From Bacteroidota bacterium (GTDB taxonomy: Bacteria; Bacteroidota; Bacteroidia; AKYH767-A; OLB10): a stretch of 64,000 nucleotides of DNA. Location: contig JADKDR010000002.1 in the NCBI GenBank assembly GCA_016714535.1, positions 558,001-622,000 of the forward strand. Direction: 5' to 3'. Each line of letters opens with the position of its first letter. Within the stretch, counting starts at the first letter, position 1. Made by a program: the position numbers and the translations under genes. Of the stretch, positions 19,026 to 27,678 are shown one piece after another. Below the pieces are notes generated by a model. That model had not been told where the DNA came from. It worked only from the letters and a program-made list of their open reading frames with translations, and made no database searches.

Positions 19026-19667
19026 ATGAGAAATAGCAAAGCAGATTTATTGTTAATAGTGGTTGTTTCCATTTTTGCATCATGCAAAAATGATGGAGAT
19101 ACAGCCTATATCATTACCGGAACGGTTTATCAAAATTCGATTGCTGCACCAATCCCTAATAAGAAGGTGGAGCTATACAAAGAAGCAACAACCAGCTTTC
19201 CTTATCAGCCGGGCAAAGTAATAGCATCAACATATACCAACAATCAAGGTGCTTTTAATATCGAGTCTAACGACCAGGGAATTTTTACTTTGCAATTTAG
19301 CCAAACCGAAAAGGTAATTTACAATTATAAAAGTGGTGACCCATTAGATGGAGTTTTGCTATTTACCAAACCTCTAACCAACCTAACTATTAATCTGAAT
19401 GTTACAAATGCATATACTTCGGCTGATACGTTGTTTTTACTTACAACCGATGCCGCAGGCAATCAATATAAATTTGGCGGACCTTTTACTTCGGGTAAGC
19501 TGACCACCTTAAGCCATTATCAGTTCCAAACTAATGTTGCTCTTAATGCAGGAAAATACAACACACAAAACATTTTAGGTTATGCCATCAACAGGGTAAA
19601 GGTTATAGAATCAACGGTAGATTTTAATGGAACCCTAAACGCTCAGGTGACGCTAAAGATTGAGTAA
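19026..19667 (+). CDS. Putative lipoprotein, carboxypeptidase-regulatory-like
   Basis: 213 residues. The N-terminus is a lipoprotein signal, VVVSIFASCKNDG, with the lipidated Cys near residue 20 and Lys-Asn after it. Residues 30-110 look like a transthyretin/carboxypeptidase-regulatory fold: ITGTVYQNSIAAPIPNKKVELY then TYTNNQGAFNIES, the pattern of CarboxypepD_reg proteins. The rest is beta-rich and unassigned. Likely outer-membrane or periplasmic lipoprotein. It stands alone, divergent from the Cys-rich gene. Confidence 0.75.
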   Translation: MRNSKADLLLIVVVSIFASCKNDGDTAYIITGTVYQNSIAAPIPNKKVELYKEATTSFPYQPGKVIASTYTNNQGAFNIESNDQGIFTLQFSQTEKVIYNYKSGDPLDGVLLFTKPLTNLTINLNVTNAYTSADTLFLLTTDAAGNQYKFGGPFTSGKLTTLSHYQFQTNVALNAGKYNTQNILGYAINRVKVIESTVDFNGTLNAQVTLKIE

Positions 19668-20023
19668 TTGTTTTTTGCGCATATTGCTTTTGCCACTAAA
19701 TTGAATTAGCTTTTATATTCCTGAAAACTTCAACCGCTCGTCTGCATTTGCAATGCTGATGTGCCAAATTAAAAACCAGCCGTTGCATACAACAAGATAA
19801 TAGCATACTACAACGATTTTTTAGCTGATGAAACTAAGCAAGACGAAAAAATAAAAAACAACGGAACCCAATTAAAAATAAAACAAACCAAATTGCATAT
19901 AGCTCATTATTGATGCACAGACTGCAAGGTATATTGTTTTAATTTTATAACAGCAATCAGTTAAATTCAAAAGTTGGGATTGACAGATTGTTATAAGAAA
20001 AACGCATCACATTGCAAAACTTC
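19668..20023. other. Intergenic region holding a REP-like repeat
   Basis: About 355 bases between convergent genes. It holds the REP-like element at 19734-19770; nothing else recognised. Confidence 0.5.
19734..19770. repeat. REP-like dispersed repeat, copy 1
   Basis: 37-base element starting CCGCTCGTCTGCATTTGCAA and ending GCCAAATT. It matches the copy at 30514-30550 at 34 of 37 positions. Its core TGCATTTGCAATGC is part of an imperfect palindrome that is perfect in the other copy. Intergenic, as expected of REP-type elements. Confidence 0.75.
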
Positions 20024-21061
20024 TTACACCGAAAAATAAACCTGCGCCACTGTTTTTTTAGGTTCGGGAATATCGGCTTCGGTGAGGGTTTTTAATACTT
20101 CGGGCGATTGTTCAAGTATCGATACAATTCTGTTGGCGTGGTTTTGAACACATTTTTCAAACAGGTTACGCACTACGCGTGCATTACCAAATCCTTCATC
20201 GCGCTTTTCGTAAAGCAGTTTAAATGTATCGTGGAGTTTTTCGGAAGCATTATCATCAATTATAAAATCGGATTTGGTGCAAAATGTCTTAAAAATTTCG
20301 AGCAACTGTTCGGGAGTAAAATGGTCGAACTTAAAATACCGGTTGAAGCGCGAACGTAAACCAGGATTGCTTTCGATTAATTCTTTCATAGGTTCGGTAT
20401 AGCCGGCCATAATTACTGCGAGATCCTTGCGGTTATCTTCCATACGTTTTACAAGTGCATCAATTGCTTCCTTGCCAAAATCGTTGCCCATCACATTTTG
20501 CGAAAGCGAATAAGCCTCATCAATAAACAAAACACCTTCTATACTTCGCTCCACAATTTCGTCAACTTTAATAGCTGTTTGTCCAACATAACCTGCCACC
20601 ATTCCTTCGCGATCTGTTTCTACAAGATGGCCTTTATCAATCATTCCCAGGTGTTTGTATATGCGGCCAAGCAAACGTGCAACAGAAGTCTTGCCGGTGC
20701 CGGGAGGTCCTAAAAAAACAATATGTAAAGAAGTGTCAGGATTTTTTAAGCCTTGTTGCTCGCGTGTTTTTTGAACCTTTATAAGATTCACTAAATCGTT
20801 GATATCCTTTTTCACTTCTTCTAAACCAATCATGGCTTGCAATTCGGCCAACACTTTTTCAAGTGTGTCATCATCGGGTATACCATCCGTATTTTTACTT
20901 ACATCGGGGTTTGCAATTTGGTTTAATATTTTTTGAATTTCGGGTTGTGTTTTATCTACCTGATGTTTTTCTAAAATCAAGGCAACAAAATTATTGTAAG
21001 CGGTTTTTATTTTTTCGAAGAGCGGATGATTATTTTTTTTCAATGCCGATGGCAAAAACAT
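20024..21061 (-). CDS. AAA+ ATPase, CbxX/SpoVK-like
   Basis: AAA+ protein of the CbxX/CfqX/SpoVK class, 345 residues. Residues 1-65 are helical. The ATPase core starts at LEKVLAELQAMIGLEEVKKDI, with Walker A GPPGTGKT at 118-125, Walker B GVLFIDEAYSL near 175-185, sensor-1 region LAVIMAGYTEPM, and an arginine-finger segment GLRSRFNRYFKF near 230. Such enzymes remodel or activate partner proteins. It is the last gene of the 20-27 kb cluster and overlaps the preceding gene by 22 bases. One extra A in the A6 run near 21059 would fuse both into one protein of about 514 residues, so the real start may lie upstream. Confidence 0.9.
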   Translation of the reverse strand: MFLPSALKKNNHPLFEKIKTAYNNFVALILEKHQVDKTQPEIQKILNQIANPDVSKNTDGIPDDDTLEKVLAELQAMIGLEEVKKDINDLVNLIKVQKTREQQGLKNPDTSLHIVFLGPPGTGKTSVARLLGRIYKHLGMIDKGHLVETDREGMVAGYVGQTAIKVDEIVERSIEGVLFIDEAYSLSQNVMGNDFGKEAIDALVKRMEDNRKDLAVIMAGYTEPMKELIESNPGLRSRFNRYFKFDHFTPEQLLEIFKTFCTKSDFIIDDNASEKLHDTFKLLYEKRDEGFGNARVVRNLFEKCVQNHANRIVSILEQSPEVLKTLTEADIPEPKKTVAQVYFSV

Positions 21062-21549
21062 TTTTTATCGTCATTGGTATTTATCCTGATTTGATTTTTA
21101 TCCAATATTCCCTGCAAATGTTTTTTGAATTCGGGCTGCGATAAAATTTCGTTCAGTGTATCGATGGCATTTTCGTTTGCAAAATGATTATTGAAAACAG
21201 CATCATAAAAATATGCAATGGTGAAGCCTGATTTTTCGGTGTGATATTTATTTAACTGACGATATAATGCAATACAATCGGAAATAAAAAATTGCCTGAT
21301 GGTAAACTGTGTGGCAATATTATTGGCAGCTTTTATTTCAAGGTTTATCGATTCGCAAAGTTTGCGGTCGCGCTCAATTTCATCACAAAAAATAACAATC
21401 TCGTCACACTGCTTCTTCAACAAAGTCATATAAGTTTTATCGAAAAAATACTCCGTTTTGTTGGCTTGATTCAATACGGCCTTTGTAATTTCCGACAGAT
21501 AATTTTCGAGAAACGAAAGTGTGTTACGAATGTTATTGTTTTTTTCCAT
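21040..21549 (-). CDS. Helical protein of unknown function (possible N-terminus of the AAA+ protein)
   Basis: 169 residues, predicted all-helical, with no signal peptide or TM segment; the C-terminus is an odd DDKKCFCHRH. No family recognised. It starts four bases after the stop of the ABC ATPase gene, so it belongs to the same operon. The frame of the AAA+ gene continues naturally from its end: with one more A after ATGACGAT the text reads DDKKMFLPSALKKNNHPLFEK without break. Given the other one-base shifts in this window, I suspect this is the N-terminal domain of the AAA+ protein. As the sequence stands they are two overlapping ORFs. Confidence 0.65.
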   Translation of the reverse strand: MEKNNNIRNTLSFLENYLSEITKAVLNQANKTEYFFDKTYMTLLKKQCDEIVIFCDEIERDRKLCESINLEIKAANNIATQFTIRQFFISDCIALYRQLNKYHTEKSGFTIAYFYDAVFNNHFANENAIDTLNEILSQPEFKKHLQGILDKNQIRINTNDDKKCFCHRH

Positions 21550-21553
21550 TCGT

Positions 21554-22384
21554 TTATGAAAGCATCATTTGATGTACTATTTCGGCCATGAGTTTTTTTC
21601 GTTCTTCGGCATTTTCTTTCCAGGCAATGCCCATTTCGCGCAAATCATATTTGCCAATAATGGTTCCGTAATTTTGTTTTTCGCCTTTAATCGTAGGGTA
21701 GCCCACAACATAAATGCATTGTGCAAGTTCAATAGCAAGTTCAATATCGTGTGTCGAAAAAATGGCTGTGTGATATTCGCTTGATGCGTTGAGCAATTGG
21801 AAAGTTTTGCGTACTTCTTCTATGTTGCCAACATCTAATCCAGAAAAAGGTTCATCGAGAATGATAAAAAGTTCGGACGAAAAAACCTGTTCGATGATTG
21901 CTGTGCGTTGACGTTGCCCACCCGATAATTCGTTGGGATATTTATCGGTACATGATTCAAGTCCCCAATTTTCAATATAAGTTTTTATTTTTTTATCCTT
22001 CTCCGTTTCAGACAAGGATTTTTTGCGCAAAGCAAATTTTAAAGTTTGCATCACCGTTTTATGTCTGAACAAAGTATACTTCTGATCGACAAAACCTATA
22101 TCGCCTTCCTTTATATTTTTTGCTGCATCTTCGGCTTTGCTGTTAAAATCTTTTATCAATATTTTACCGGTTGCAGGGGTAACAAGCCCTGTAAGCGCTT
22201 TGAAAAGTGTACTCTTTCCACGCCCCGAACGGCCCACAATTGCGATGGTTTGGCCGGTAGCATCTATCCCTTTGCGCGTAACATCCTTCTCAATAATATT
22301 GATGTCTTTTATAATGGTAACACCATCGTACGCTACACTTAAATTTTCGACAAACAATAAAGTTTGTCCTAATTGGTAATCCAT
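21554..22384 (-). CDS. ABC transporter ATPase, NitT/TauT type
   Basis: Nucleotide-binding subunit, 276 residues. Walker A GRSGRGKST near residue 49, Q-loop FVDQKYTLF, signature LSGGQRQRTAI near 152, Walker B LFIILDEPFSGLD, and H-loop IFSTHDIELA. The pattern fits the nitrate/taurine/sulfonate importer family. It pairs with the permease gene five bases upstream. The C-terminal 40 residues extend past the core and may contact other cluster proteins. The imported substrate is not predictable from sequence. Confidence 0.92.
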   Translation of the reverse strand: MDYQLGQTLLFVENLSVAYDGVTIIKDINIIEKDVTRKGIDATGQTIAIVGRSGRGKSTLFKALTGLVTPATGKILIKDFNSKAEDAAKNIKEGDIGFVDQKYTLFRHKTVMQTLKFALRKKSLSETEKDKKIKTYIENWGLESCTDKYPNELSGGQRQRTAIIEQVFSSELFIILDEPFSGLDVGNIEEVRKTFQLLNASSEYHTAIFSTHDIELAIELAQCIYVVGYPTIKGEKQNYGTIIGKYDLREMGIAWKENAEERKKLMAEIVHQMMLS

Positions 22385-22389
22385 TGAAA

Positions 22390-23160
22390 TTATATTTTTG
22401 AAAACCGGAACAAAGCTTTACGTAAAAAATTAATGCCATAATCTAAACCAAGACCTATCAACAAAATAATAATTTGCAAAGCAATGATGCGGCCATGATT
22501 CATAAATTTATCGGAATTTTTTATCAGGAAACCTAACCCGCCCGAAGCAACAACTATAGATTCAACAGTAACAATAAGCATCCATGTGATGGCAAGATTT
22601 TGGCGTATCACATCAATAACATAATCGAGTCTGCCTAAAATTACTACTTGCACCAATGTTTCGAAACGGCTGCACTTCAATGTTTTTGCGTGGTCAAATT
22701 CTTCCTGAGGTATATCGCGAATAACCGCAATCAATGATGTGGTAAGAAACGTAGTAAGAAAAATTACAAGTATCCAAATCTGCATATCGCGTGCATCGCT
22801 TATAAGTAAAGTGATATAATAAGACAATCCGGTGAAAGGTAAAAACCTCAGCTTGGTAATAAATTCCGACACAGGTTTCATTACAGGTACAGGCCACAGG
22901 TATGCAAAAAATAATGAAACAATAATGGCAAGCGAAATAGAAATAAAACACAATTGCAGTGAATGAAAAATGTGCGTTACCAATCCTTCGTTATACAAAT
23001 CGGAAAAGCCTTTTGCTACCTGAGCAGGGTTGGGAAACAAATGCTTCTCGCCTGCCGTGCCTGCAAACCATAAAACAATCAATAACACAATCCAAACCAG
23101 AATTAATAGCGTCCTGTTTTGTTTTGATATTTTTTCGAGCGGAATAAATATTTTTTTCAT
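22390..23160 (-). CDS. ABC transporter permease, NitT/TauT type
   Basis: Inner-membrane permease, 256 residues with about six TM helices: the first at about 18-36 (LLILVWIVLLIVLWFAG), the last near 225-245. The cytoplasmic coupling loop EEFDHAKTLKCSRFETLVQVV matches the EAA-type loop of BPD_transp_1 permeases, followed by ITWMLIVTVESIVVASGGLGF, typical of the SsuC/TauC group. It follows the OmpA-fused binding protein gene after a 64-base gap with a long hairpin, and precedes the ATPase gene by five bases. Confidence 0.92.
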   Translation of the reverse strand: MKKIFIPLEKISKQNRTLLILVWIVLLIVLWFAGTAGEKHLFPNPAQVAKGFSDLYNEGLVTHIFHSLQLCFISISLAIIVSLFFAYLWPVPVMKPVSEFITKLRFLPFTGLSYYITLLISDARDMQIWILVIFLTTFLTTSLIAVIRDIPQEEFDHAKTLKCSRFETLVQVVILGRLDYVIDVIRQNLAITWMLIVTVESIVVASGGLGFLIKNSDKFMNHGRIIALQIIILLIGLGLDYGINFLRKALFRFSKI

Positions 23161-23171
23161 GCTATATTTTA

Positions 23172-23212
23172 TTTCACCCCTTCAAGGGTTTGAAACCCTT
23201 GAAGGGATGAAA
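23172..23212. repeat. Long perfect hairpin inside the operon
   Basis: CCCTTCAAGGGTTT (23178-23191) and AAACCCTTGAAGGG (23193-23206) are exact inverse complements around one base. With TTTCA/TGAAA outside, the arms reach 20 bases with one mismatch. It sits in the 64-base gap between the binding-protein and permease genes. It lacks a T-run, so an mRNA-processing or stability element, or a REP-like repeat, is more likely than a terminator. It could set different levels of binding protein and permease. Confidence 0.85.
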
Positions 23213-23224
23213 CGAAATTTAAAA

Positions 23225-25039
23225 TCAATTCAACAATGTAATTACTACGCGTCTGTTTTGTGCACGGCCAGCTTCGGTATCATTTGTCGCTACAGGATCT
23301 GTTTCACCTTTACCATCTACAATTTGAAAACGCGTTTGAGGTATGCCCCGTTGTTTCAAATAATTTACTACTGCCTGTGCTCTGCTTTTCGAAAGCATAT
23401 TGTTAGTTGCATCATCGCCTTGATTATCGGTATGGCCCACAATATTCAATTTTGTGTTTTCAGCCTGTATCAATAAATTATAAATTTTTTCGAGCTCTGT
23501 TGTCGAACTTGATGATATATCTGCACTACCGGTTTTGAAATTTATTTTCCATTCGCCCGATGCCATTACCTCTTTCTTCTCTTCGGTGTAATCAACTTTT
23601 TCGGGGGCAGTCGATTCTATGTCGTTTATATTTTTTAAGAAAAATAAATTTACTGCATTGTCGTAAGGAACCACACCACCAACGTTTTCGTTAAACCCAA
23701 AAGGATTTAATTCTGTCAAATAATTTGATACCTGATTGTAAACAGATTTGTATCGATTTACTCCATCGGTGATTCCAAAATATTGCATAGCATCGGCATA
23801 GTTAAAAACCTTAGAACCACCCATGTTATAAGTTAAACCATTTTTTGTGCCTTGCTGACCCTGAAACATTTTATACCAATAATCGGCATTTTCAATTTTA
23901 TATGTTGCCGTTACTGCTTCGGCTGCACGCATGCGCCAATCGTCATAATTTTTCATTTGGTTTGAAGCAGTAAGCGATGCTTTTAAAATATTGGAAACCA
24001 TATCAGGATTTTTTGTGGCCCATTCTTTTACTCCTATTAATGCAACAGGCATTTGATTATTAAATTCTTTGGTAGAAACTATATCAACAAAGCCCGATAA
24101 TTTGTCGAACACAACTTTATCGCCCGGAGTCCATGTAGCACAACCATCAATTTTGCGGCTCACTGTTTTACCGGTTAGCTTGCCTTCTTTCACACCTTTC
24201 AACGAAACAGTCCATCCAGTAGTTTGCGATTTTATAAGTTCTTCGGCAGCCTTCATATAATCATCGTTTTCCGATGGAAAAAAGTTTACTGCATCTTCGT
24301 CATACGTTGTGGGATCGGGATTTACTTTCAACCCATTTGCAAAACAATAATTTACAGTAGTAACCCAATCGCCATCGCCAAGTACAGTGGATATCAATGC
24401 GCCTTTCATGCTTTTTGGATTTGATTTCCATGCCGGTGGGCCTATTAATTTATCTTCACCATAACTCATTCCCAAAGCGCCCATCACTTGCAGATGATAT
24501 TTATCCTTGCCATATTTTTCGTCTAACGACTTTTGTACCGAGCTAATATAAAACGGAGCACCATCGCCCATTATCATTACAGCAAAAACACTTTTATCCG
24601 ATTGCGGAAACGCCTCACCCTGATCGTACTCTTCGATAAATTTCATTTGCATATTGCGTAATTCCGATAACCAATCCTGACGGATAATTTCAAGGTTCAC
24701 ATTATTTTTTTCCATCAACGATCCTTTTGTAGTAACCGGCCCTCCGTTGGCAACTATGATGCCCGATTGCGCATTCCAGGCATAACCGGCAATACGAATT
24801 TTTGGTTTGCTGCTTACTTCGCTCGATTCGTCTTTTGCAGGCAATGCAATTTTATCAGCATTCACTACATTATTTACATCGGCTTTGTTTACGTCAATGC
24901 CTTCGAGTTTTTTCGATATTGATGTTTTTATTCCGGGCGATATAAAATAAATAGCGCCAAGTATTCCGCCTATTACTACCAGCACAATCAGCAATTCGGA
25001 TAAGGTAGTAAGTTTTTGAGTACGAAGAATTTTTCCCAT
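23225..25039 (-). CDS. Substrate-binding protein fused to an OmpA peptidoglycan-binding domain
   Basis: 604 residues. One N-terminal TM helix (about 14-32, LSELLIVLVVIGGILGAIYF) with no cleavage site, so probably anchored in the inner membrane. Residues 75-440 form a periplasmic solute-binding domain of the NMT1/TauA-like type (KIRIAGYAWNAQSGI, WVTTVNYCFANGL, GCATWTPGDKVV). Residues 490-604 are an OmpA-type peptidoglycan-binding domain: LNIVGHTDNQGDD, MLSKSRAQAVVNYLKQRGI and AGRAQNRRVVI. The fusion would tether the receptor of the neighbouring importer to the cell wall. This architecture is uncommon for ABC importers. The 140 bases before it show no clear promoter, so it may be cotranscribed from 27.0 kb. 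Confidence 0.9.
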   Translation of the reverse strand: MGKILRTQKLTTLSELLIVLVVIGGILGAIYFISPGIKTSISKKLEGIDVNKADVNNVVNADKIALPAKDESSEVSSKPKIRIAGYAWNAQSGIIVANGGPVTTKGSLMEKNNVNLEIIRQDWLSELRNMQMKFIEEYDQGEAFPQSDKSVFAVMIMGDGAPFYISSVQKSLDEKYGKDKYHLQVMGALGMSYGEDKLIGPPAWKSNPKSMKGALISTVLGDGDWVTTVNYCFANGLKVNPDPTTYDEDAVNFFPSENDDYMKAAEELIKSQTTGWTVSLKGVKEGKLTGKTVSRKIDGCATWTPGDKVVFDKLSGFVDIVSTKEFNNQMPVALIGVKEWATKNPDMVSNILKASLTASNQMKNYDDWRMRAAEAVTATYKIENADYWYKMFQGQQGTKNGLTYNMGGSKVFNYADAMQYFGITDGVNRYKSVYNQVSNYLTELNPFGFNENVGGVVPYDNAVNLFFLKNINDIESTAPEKVDYTEEKKEVMASGEWKINFKTGSADISSSSTTELEKIYNLLIQAENTKLNIVGHTDNQGDDATNNMLSKSRAQAVVNYLKQRGIPQTRFQIVDGKGETDPVATNDTEAGRAQNRRVVITLLN

Positions 25040-25179
25040 TTTTTTATTTGATTTATAATTTCTGTTTTTGAATTTCTATAATATGTGTTTGAAATACTTT
25101 TTTAAAATGATACAATTTATAAGGTAAAATTTTTTGATGCCGGTAAATTTTTGCACCCCAAAAAAATTAATGATATGAA

Positions 25180-26301
25180 TTAAAAAATATCGCCAAATCC
25201 ACCACTGTTTTGTTTGTCGTCTTTGGTGAGTTTGTAATCGGGATTATTATATTTTGTCGAATCGGGCACTTTGCTATCACCTGTTTTTATTTCATCGGCA
25301 AGCTTATCAAGACGTGCATACAACTCATCGTTGTCGACAGAATATTGTGCTGTGAGATTATCAATGTCTATCAAATTTTCGGACGTGCGGGCAATGTCCT
25401 GAGCAATAGTTGATGTTACCACATCGAGTGCATACTCCAGTTCCCAGTCTTTAGTAAACAGCATGGCACTTTTTGCACTTTCGGTTGCAGCCTTGGCATT
25501 TTTAGCAAATTCAAATTCCTTGCGCAACATTACTATTGTAGTATCGAAGTCGGCAATTTTTATATCGATAGCAGTGCCGGCAAGTGTAAGTTTACGATCC
25601 ATTTTGCCTAATATATTTGCACGCGAACCATACTTTTGAATAAAATTTTTACTCTGCTCGTACTGCTGTGAAATGCGTTGCGAGTTGCTGAGCTTTTTTG
25701 CTAAATCACTTTGCAACGTAACATATTCATCAGTATCTTTTGCAGCATTGCCAGCTGTTTTCACCATGTCTTCCATAGTGGTTTTAAGCTTTTCGGCTTG
25801 ACGCTGTAAACTCAATAATTCTTCCTGAAAAGTTTTTGCTTCCTTTTCCGATTTCGATGCCTCAACCTCCATATTCGATTTCAACGCTTTCAATTTCGCT
25901 TTTGTATTTTTAAACACATCACGGTTTTTTATCATCTTCATTTTTTGCTCTTCGAGCTCAGCAAAAGGATTGCTTTCTATTAAAGATTTATGCAAACTCT
26001 TGGTGGCAAATCGCAACCCTTTCATAATAACAGGAAACATCATGGCTAAAAAAATGAGAAAAACTCCCGTTGCCGATAAGGCAATAGCCTGACCAAGCAT
26101 GGTGAATAATGGAGGTAAAATATATGTCCATGTTAAATAACCGGCAGTTCCCAAAAGTCCTAAACTCAAAAGCCAAAATAGTGGCTTCTGATTTTTTTTC
26201 AAATCTTCGGTACGCAAAGCAATTTCGCCTTTGGCTTCGTCAAAGTGTTTTAATATTGGCAGTTCGAGAAGGTTAGCTTTTTCTTGTTCGTATTTGTTCA
26301 T
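25180..26301 (-). CDS. Membrane-anchored coiled-coil protein, unknown function
   Basis: 373 residues. An N-terminal cytosolic stretch of about 40 residues, two TM helices (about 41-62 and 70-93), then a long Lys/Glu/Ala-rich coiled coil (about 115-330) and a flexible Asp/Lys tail ending GGFGDIF. The helical part has the heptad character and length of PspA/IM30- or TelA-like proteins, but I see no diagnostic motif, so I leave it unassigned. It starts 10 bases after the stop of the second coiled-coil gene and should face the cytosol. A structural or membrane-stress role in the cluster is inference. Confidence 0.75.
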   Translation of the reverse strand: MNKYEQEKANLLELPILKHFDEAKGEIALRTEDLKKNQKPLFWLLSLGLLGTAGYLTWTYILPPLFTMLGQAIALSATGVFLIFLAMMFPVIMKGLRFATKSLHKSLIESNPFAELEEQKMKMIKNRDVFKNTKAKLKALKSNMEVEASKSEKEAKTFQEELLSLQRQAEKLKTTMEDMVKTAGNAAKDTDEYVTLQSDLAKKLSNSQRISQQYEQSKNFIQKYGSRANILGKMDRKLTLAGTAIDIKIADFDTTIVMLRKEFEFAKNAKAATESAKSAMLFTKDWELEYALDVVTSTIAQDIARTSENLIDIDNLTAQYSVDNDELYARLDKLADEIKTGDSKVPDSTKYNNPDYKLTKDDKQNSGGFGDIF

Positions 26302-26311
26302 ATATCTTTTA

Positions 26312-26998
26312 TTATAAGTATTGATTTATTCCGTTGACAATATTTTGAATAGACTCAACCATTTTATTTTTAGCGTGATTGTTTGCTTGCAATTTATGGT
26401 CGGTTTCTAAAATGGGCGCCACATATTTTTGCTCCAGTTTTTGCAACTCGGATTTTTTTTCGTTCAATTCTTTTTGCAATTGCATAATGTTTTTTTCAAT
26501 ATCGTTAATGGCAATTGTGAGGTCCACATTTTCCTGCTTTTGGGCATTGGCAAGTTCGTTGCGTTTATTCAAACCTGTGCCGGCAAATTTGGTGTGCACC
26601 TTTTCTATTTCATTTATATAAAACTTCGATTTCTCTATCAACATGTCTTTAGATAAATCTGGTTTTATCGATTTTCCCATCGCAAACGCCATTTGAAAGC
26701 TTTGAGGATTATTTGCTCCAACTGTTACAACAGATTTATAAAATTCGAAAAAATCGTAATCAGGAAGGTTGAGCGAATCGAAACCTTTTTGATAAACATC
26801 AATCACTTCGTTTAAATAAGGATTATTCGGGTTTAATGATGTTACAACTGTAGAATGAGTAATTCCTGCCGTTTCTGGAAATTTAGTTTCTGCTTTATTG
26901 CCCGGCTTGCTGTTGTTGCCCGCTATCTCTTCTTTTGGTTTGCTGTCTTCGGTATCTGTTATAAACAGGGTTTTCCAGTTAAATGATTTCTCGCCCAT
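26312..26998 (-). CDS. Cytosolic coiled-coil protein, unknown function
   Basis: 228 residues, no signal peptide or TM helix. Residues 1-60 are polar and probably disordered (EDSKPKEEIAGNNSK). Residues 65-130 form a helical domain (PYLNEVIDVYQKGFDSLN, SFQMAFAMGKSIKPDLSK), and 140-228 a coiled coil (NDIEKNIMQLQKELNEKKSE). No family recognised. First gene of the seven-ORF cluster; a TACTTTTG box (complement of 27016-27023) lies 18 bases before its ATG. Its tight spacing to the TM coiled-coil gene (10 bases) suggests the products work together. Confidence 0.75.
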   Translation of the reverse strand: MGEKSFNWKTLFITDTEDSKPKEEIAGNNSKPGNKAETKFPETAGITHSTVVTSLNPNNPYLNEVIDVYQKGFDSLNLPDYDFFEFYKSVVTVGANNPQSFQMAFAMGKSIKPDLSKDMLIEKSKFYINEIEKVHTKFAGTGLNKRNELANAQKQENVDLTIAINDIEKNIMQLQKELNEKKSELQKLEQKYVAPILETDHKLQANNHAKNKMVESIQNIVNGINQYL

Positions 26999-27015
26999 AG
27001 AATAAATTTTAGGTT

Positions 27016-27023
27016 CAAAAGTA
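27016..27023 (-). promoter_or_regulatory. Probable -7 box of the 20-27 kb operon
   Basis: TACTTTTG on the minus strand, 18 bases before the first gene's ATG. It fits TAnnTTTG. No TTTG is found 18-19 bases further upstream, so the -33 element is weak. Confidence 0.5.
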
Positions 27024-27168
27024 GTAATTATTACAATACGCCACCGTTATTTCATTTGTAAGAAAAGCGTTGTCCACCCGTTAAAAACATTTTCTTGATG
27101 GAGTATCCGTGGCTTCCTCACAAAAACATAATCTATGCATCTCAAAATTTATAACTATTTTTGAAGCA

Positions 27169-27678
27169 ATGAAATTTAATAACGAAGATGCCAAGTTTGC
27201 CAGTTATTATAATGTACTTATCAATTTGATAAACAATAATAAGAGATGGGACCAAGTAACCACTTGGCAACGCAATACCATCACAACTGTTGCCAACTCT
27301 GCTACTAGTATAGCACCCGTTGCATTAGCATACATTGAGTTTTTAAACAAATCGTTCACGTTTCGCACCAATGCTAAAGAAGGGTTTGCAAAGCAACAGA
27401 TTATAAAAACAGAGAATTTTGAACTGGCAACAATGTTGGCTTCGCCCAATCCCTTTGCGGATGTTACGTTTATACAAGTTTCAATACCGATAGGGCAAAC
27501 CTGGAGTATGAGGATTGTTGATATTACAGGACGAGCAATATTGCAAACGCAATTGGTTGCAGGTAAATATGAATTACCAATCAATGCAAGTGAACTTAAT
27601 GGTAATGGCGTTTATTTTTGCCAACTTATATGCGATGGCAAGCCAACAGAAACCATAAAAATAATTTGCTTAAAATAA
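27169..27678 (+). pseudogene. 5'-truncated T9SS cargo protein
   Basis: Starts best at ATG 27169 (the frame is open from a GTG at 27109) and has no signal peptide. Residues 1-75 are helical (YYNVLINLINNNKRW, WQRNTITTVANSATS, ALAYIEFLN). Residues 85-169 are a T9SS sorting domain: LASPNPFADVTFIQV, MRIVDITGRAILQTQ, ELNGNGVYFCQLI, ETIKIICLK. The same helical-linker-plus-sorting-tail order closes the 1612-residue protein at 45606-50444, so this looks like the C-terminal end of a large surface protein that lost its body. Its stop overlaps the next start (TAATG). Confidence 0.7.
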
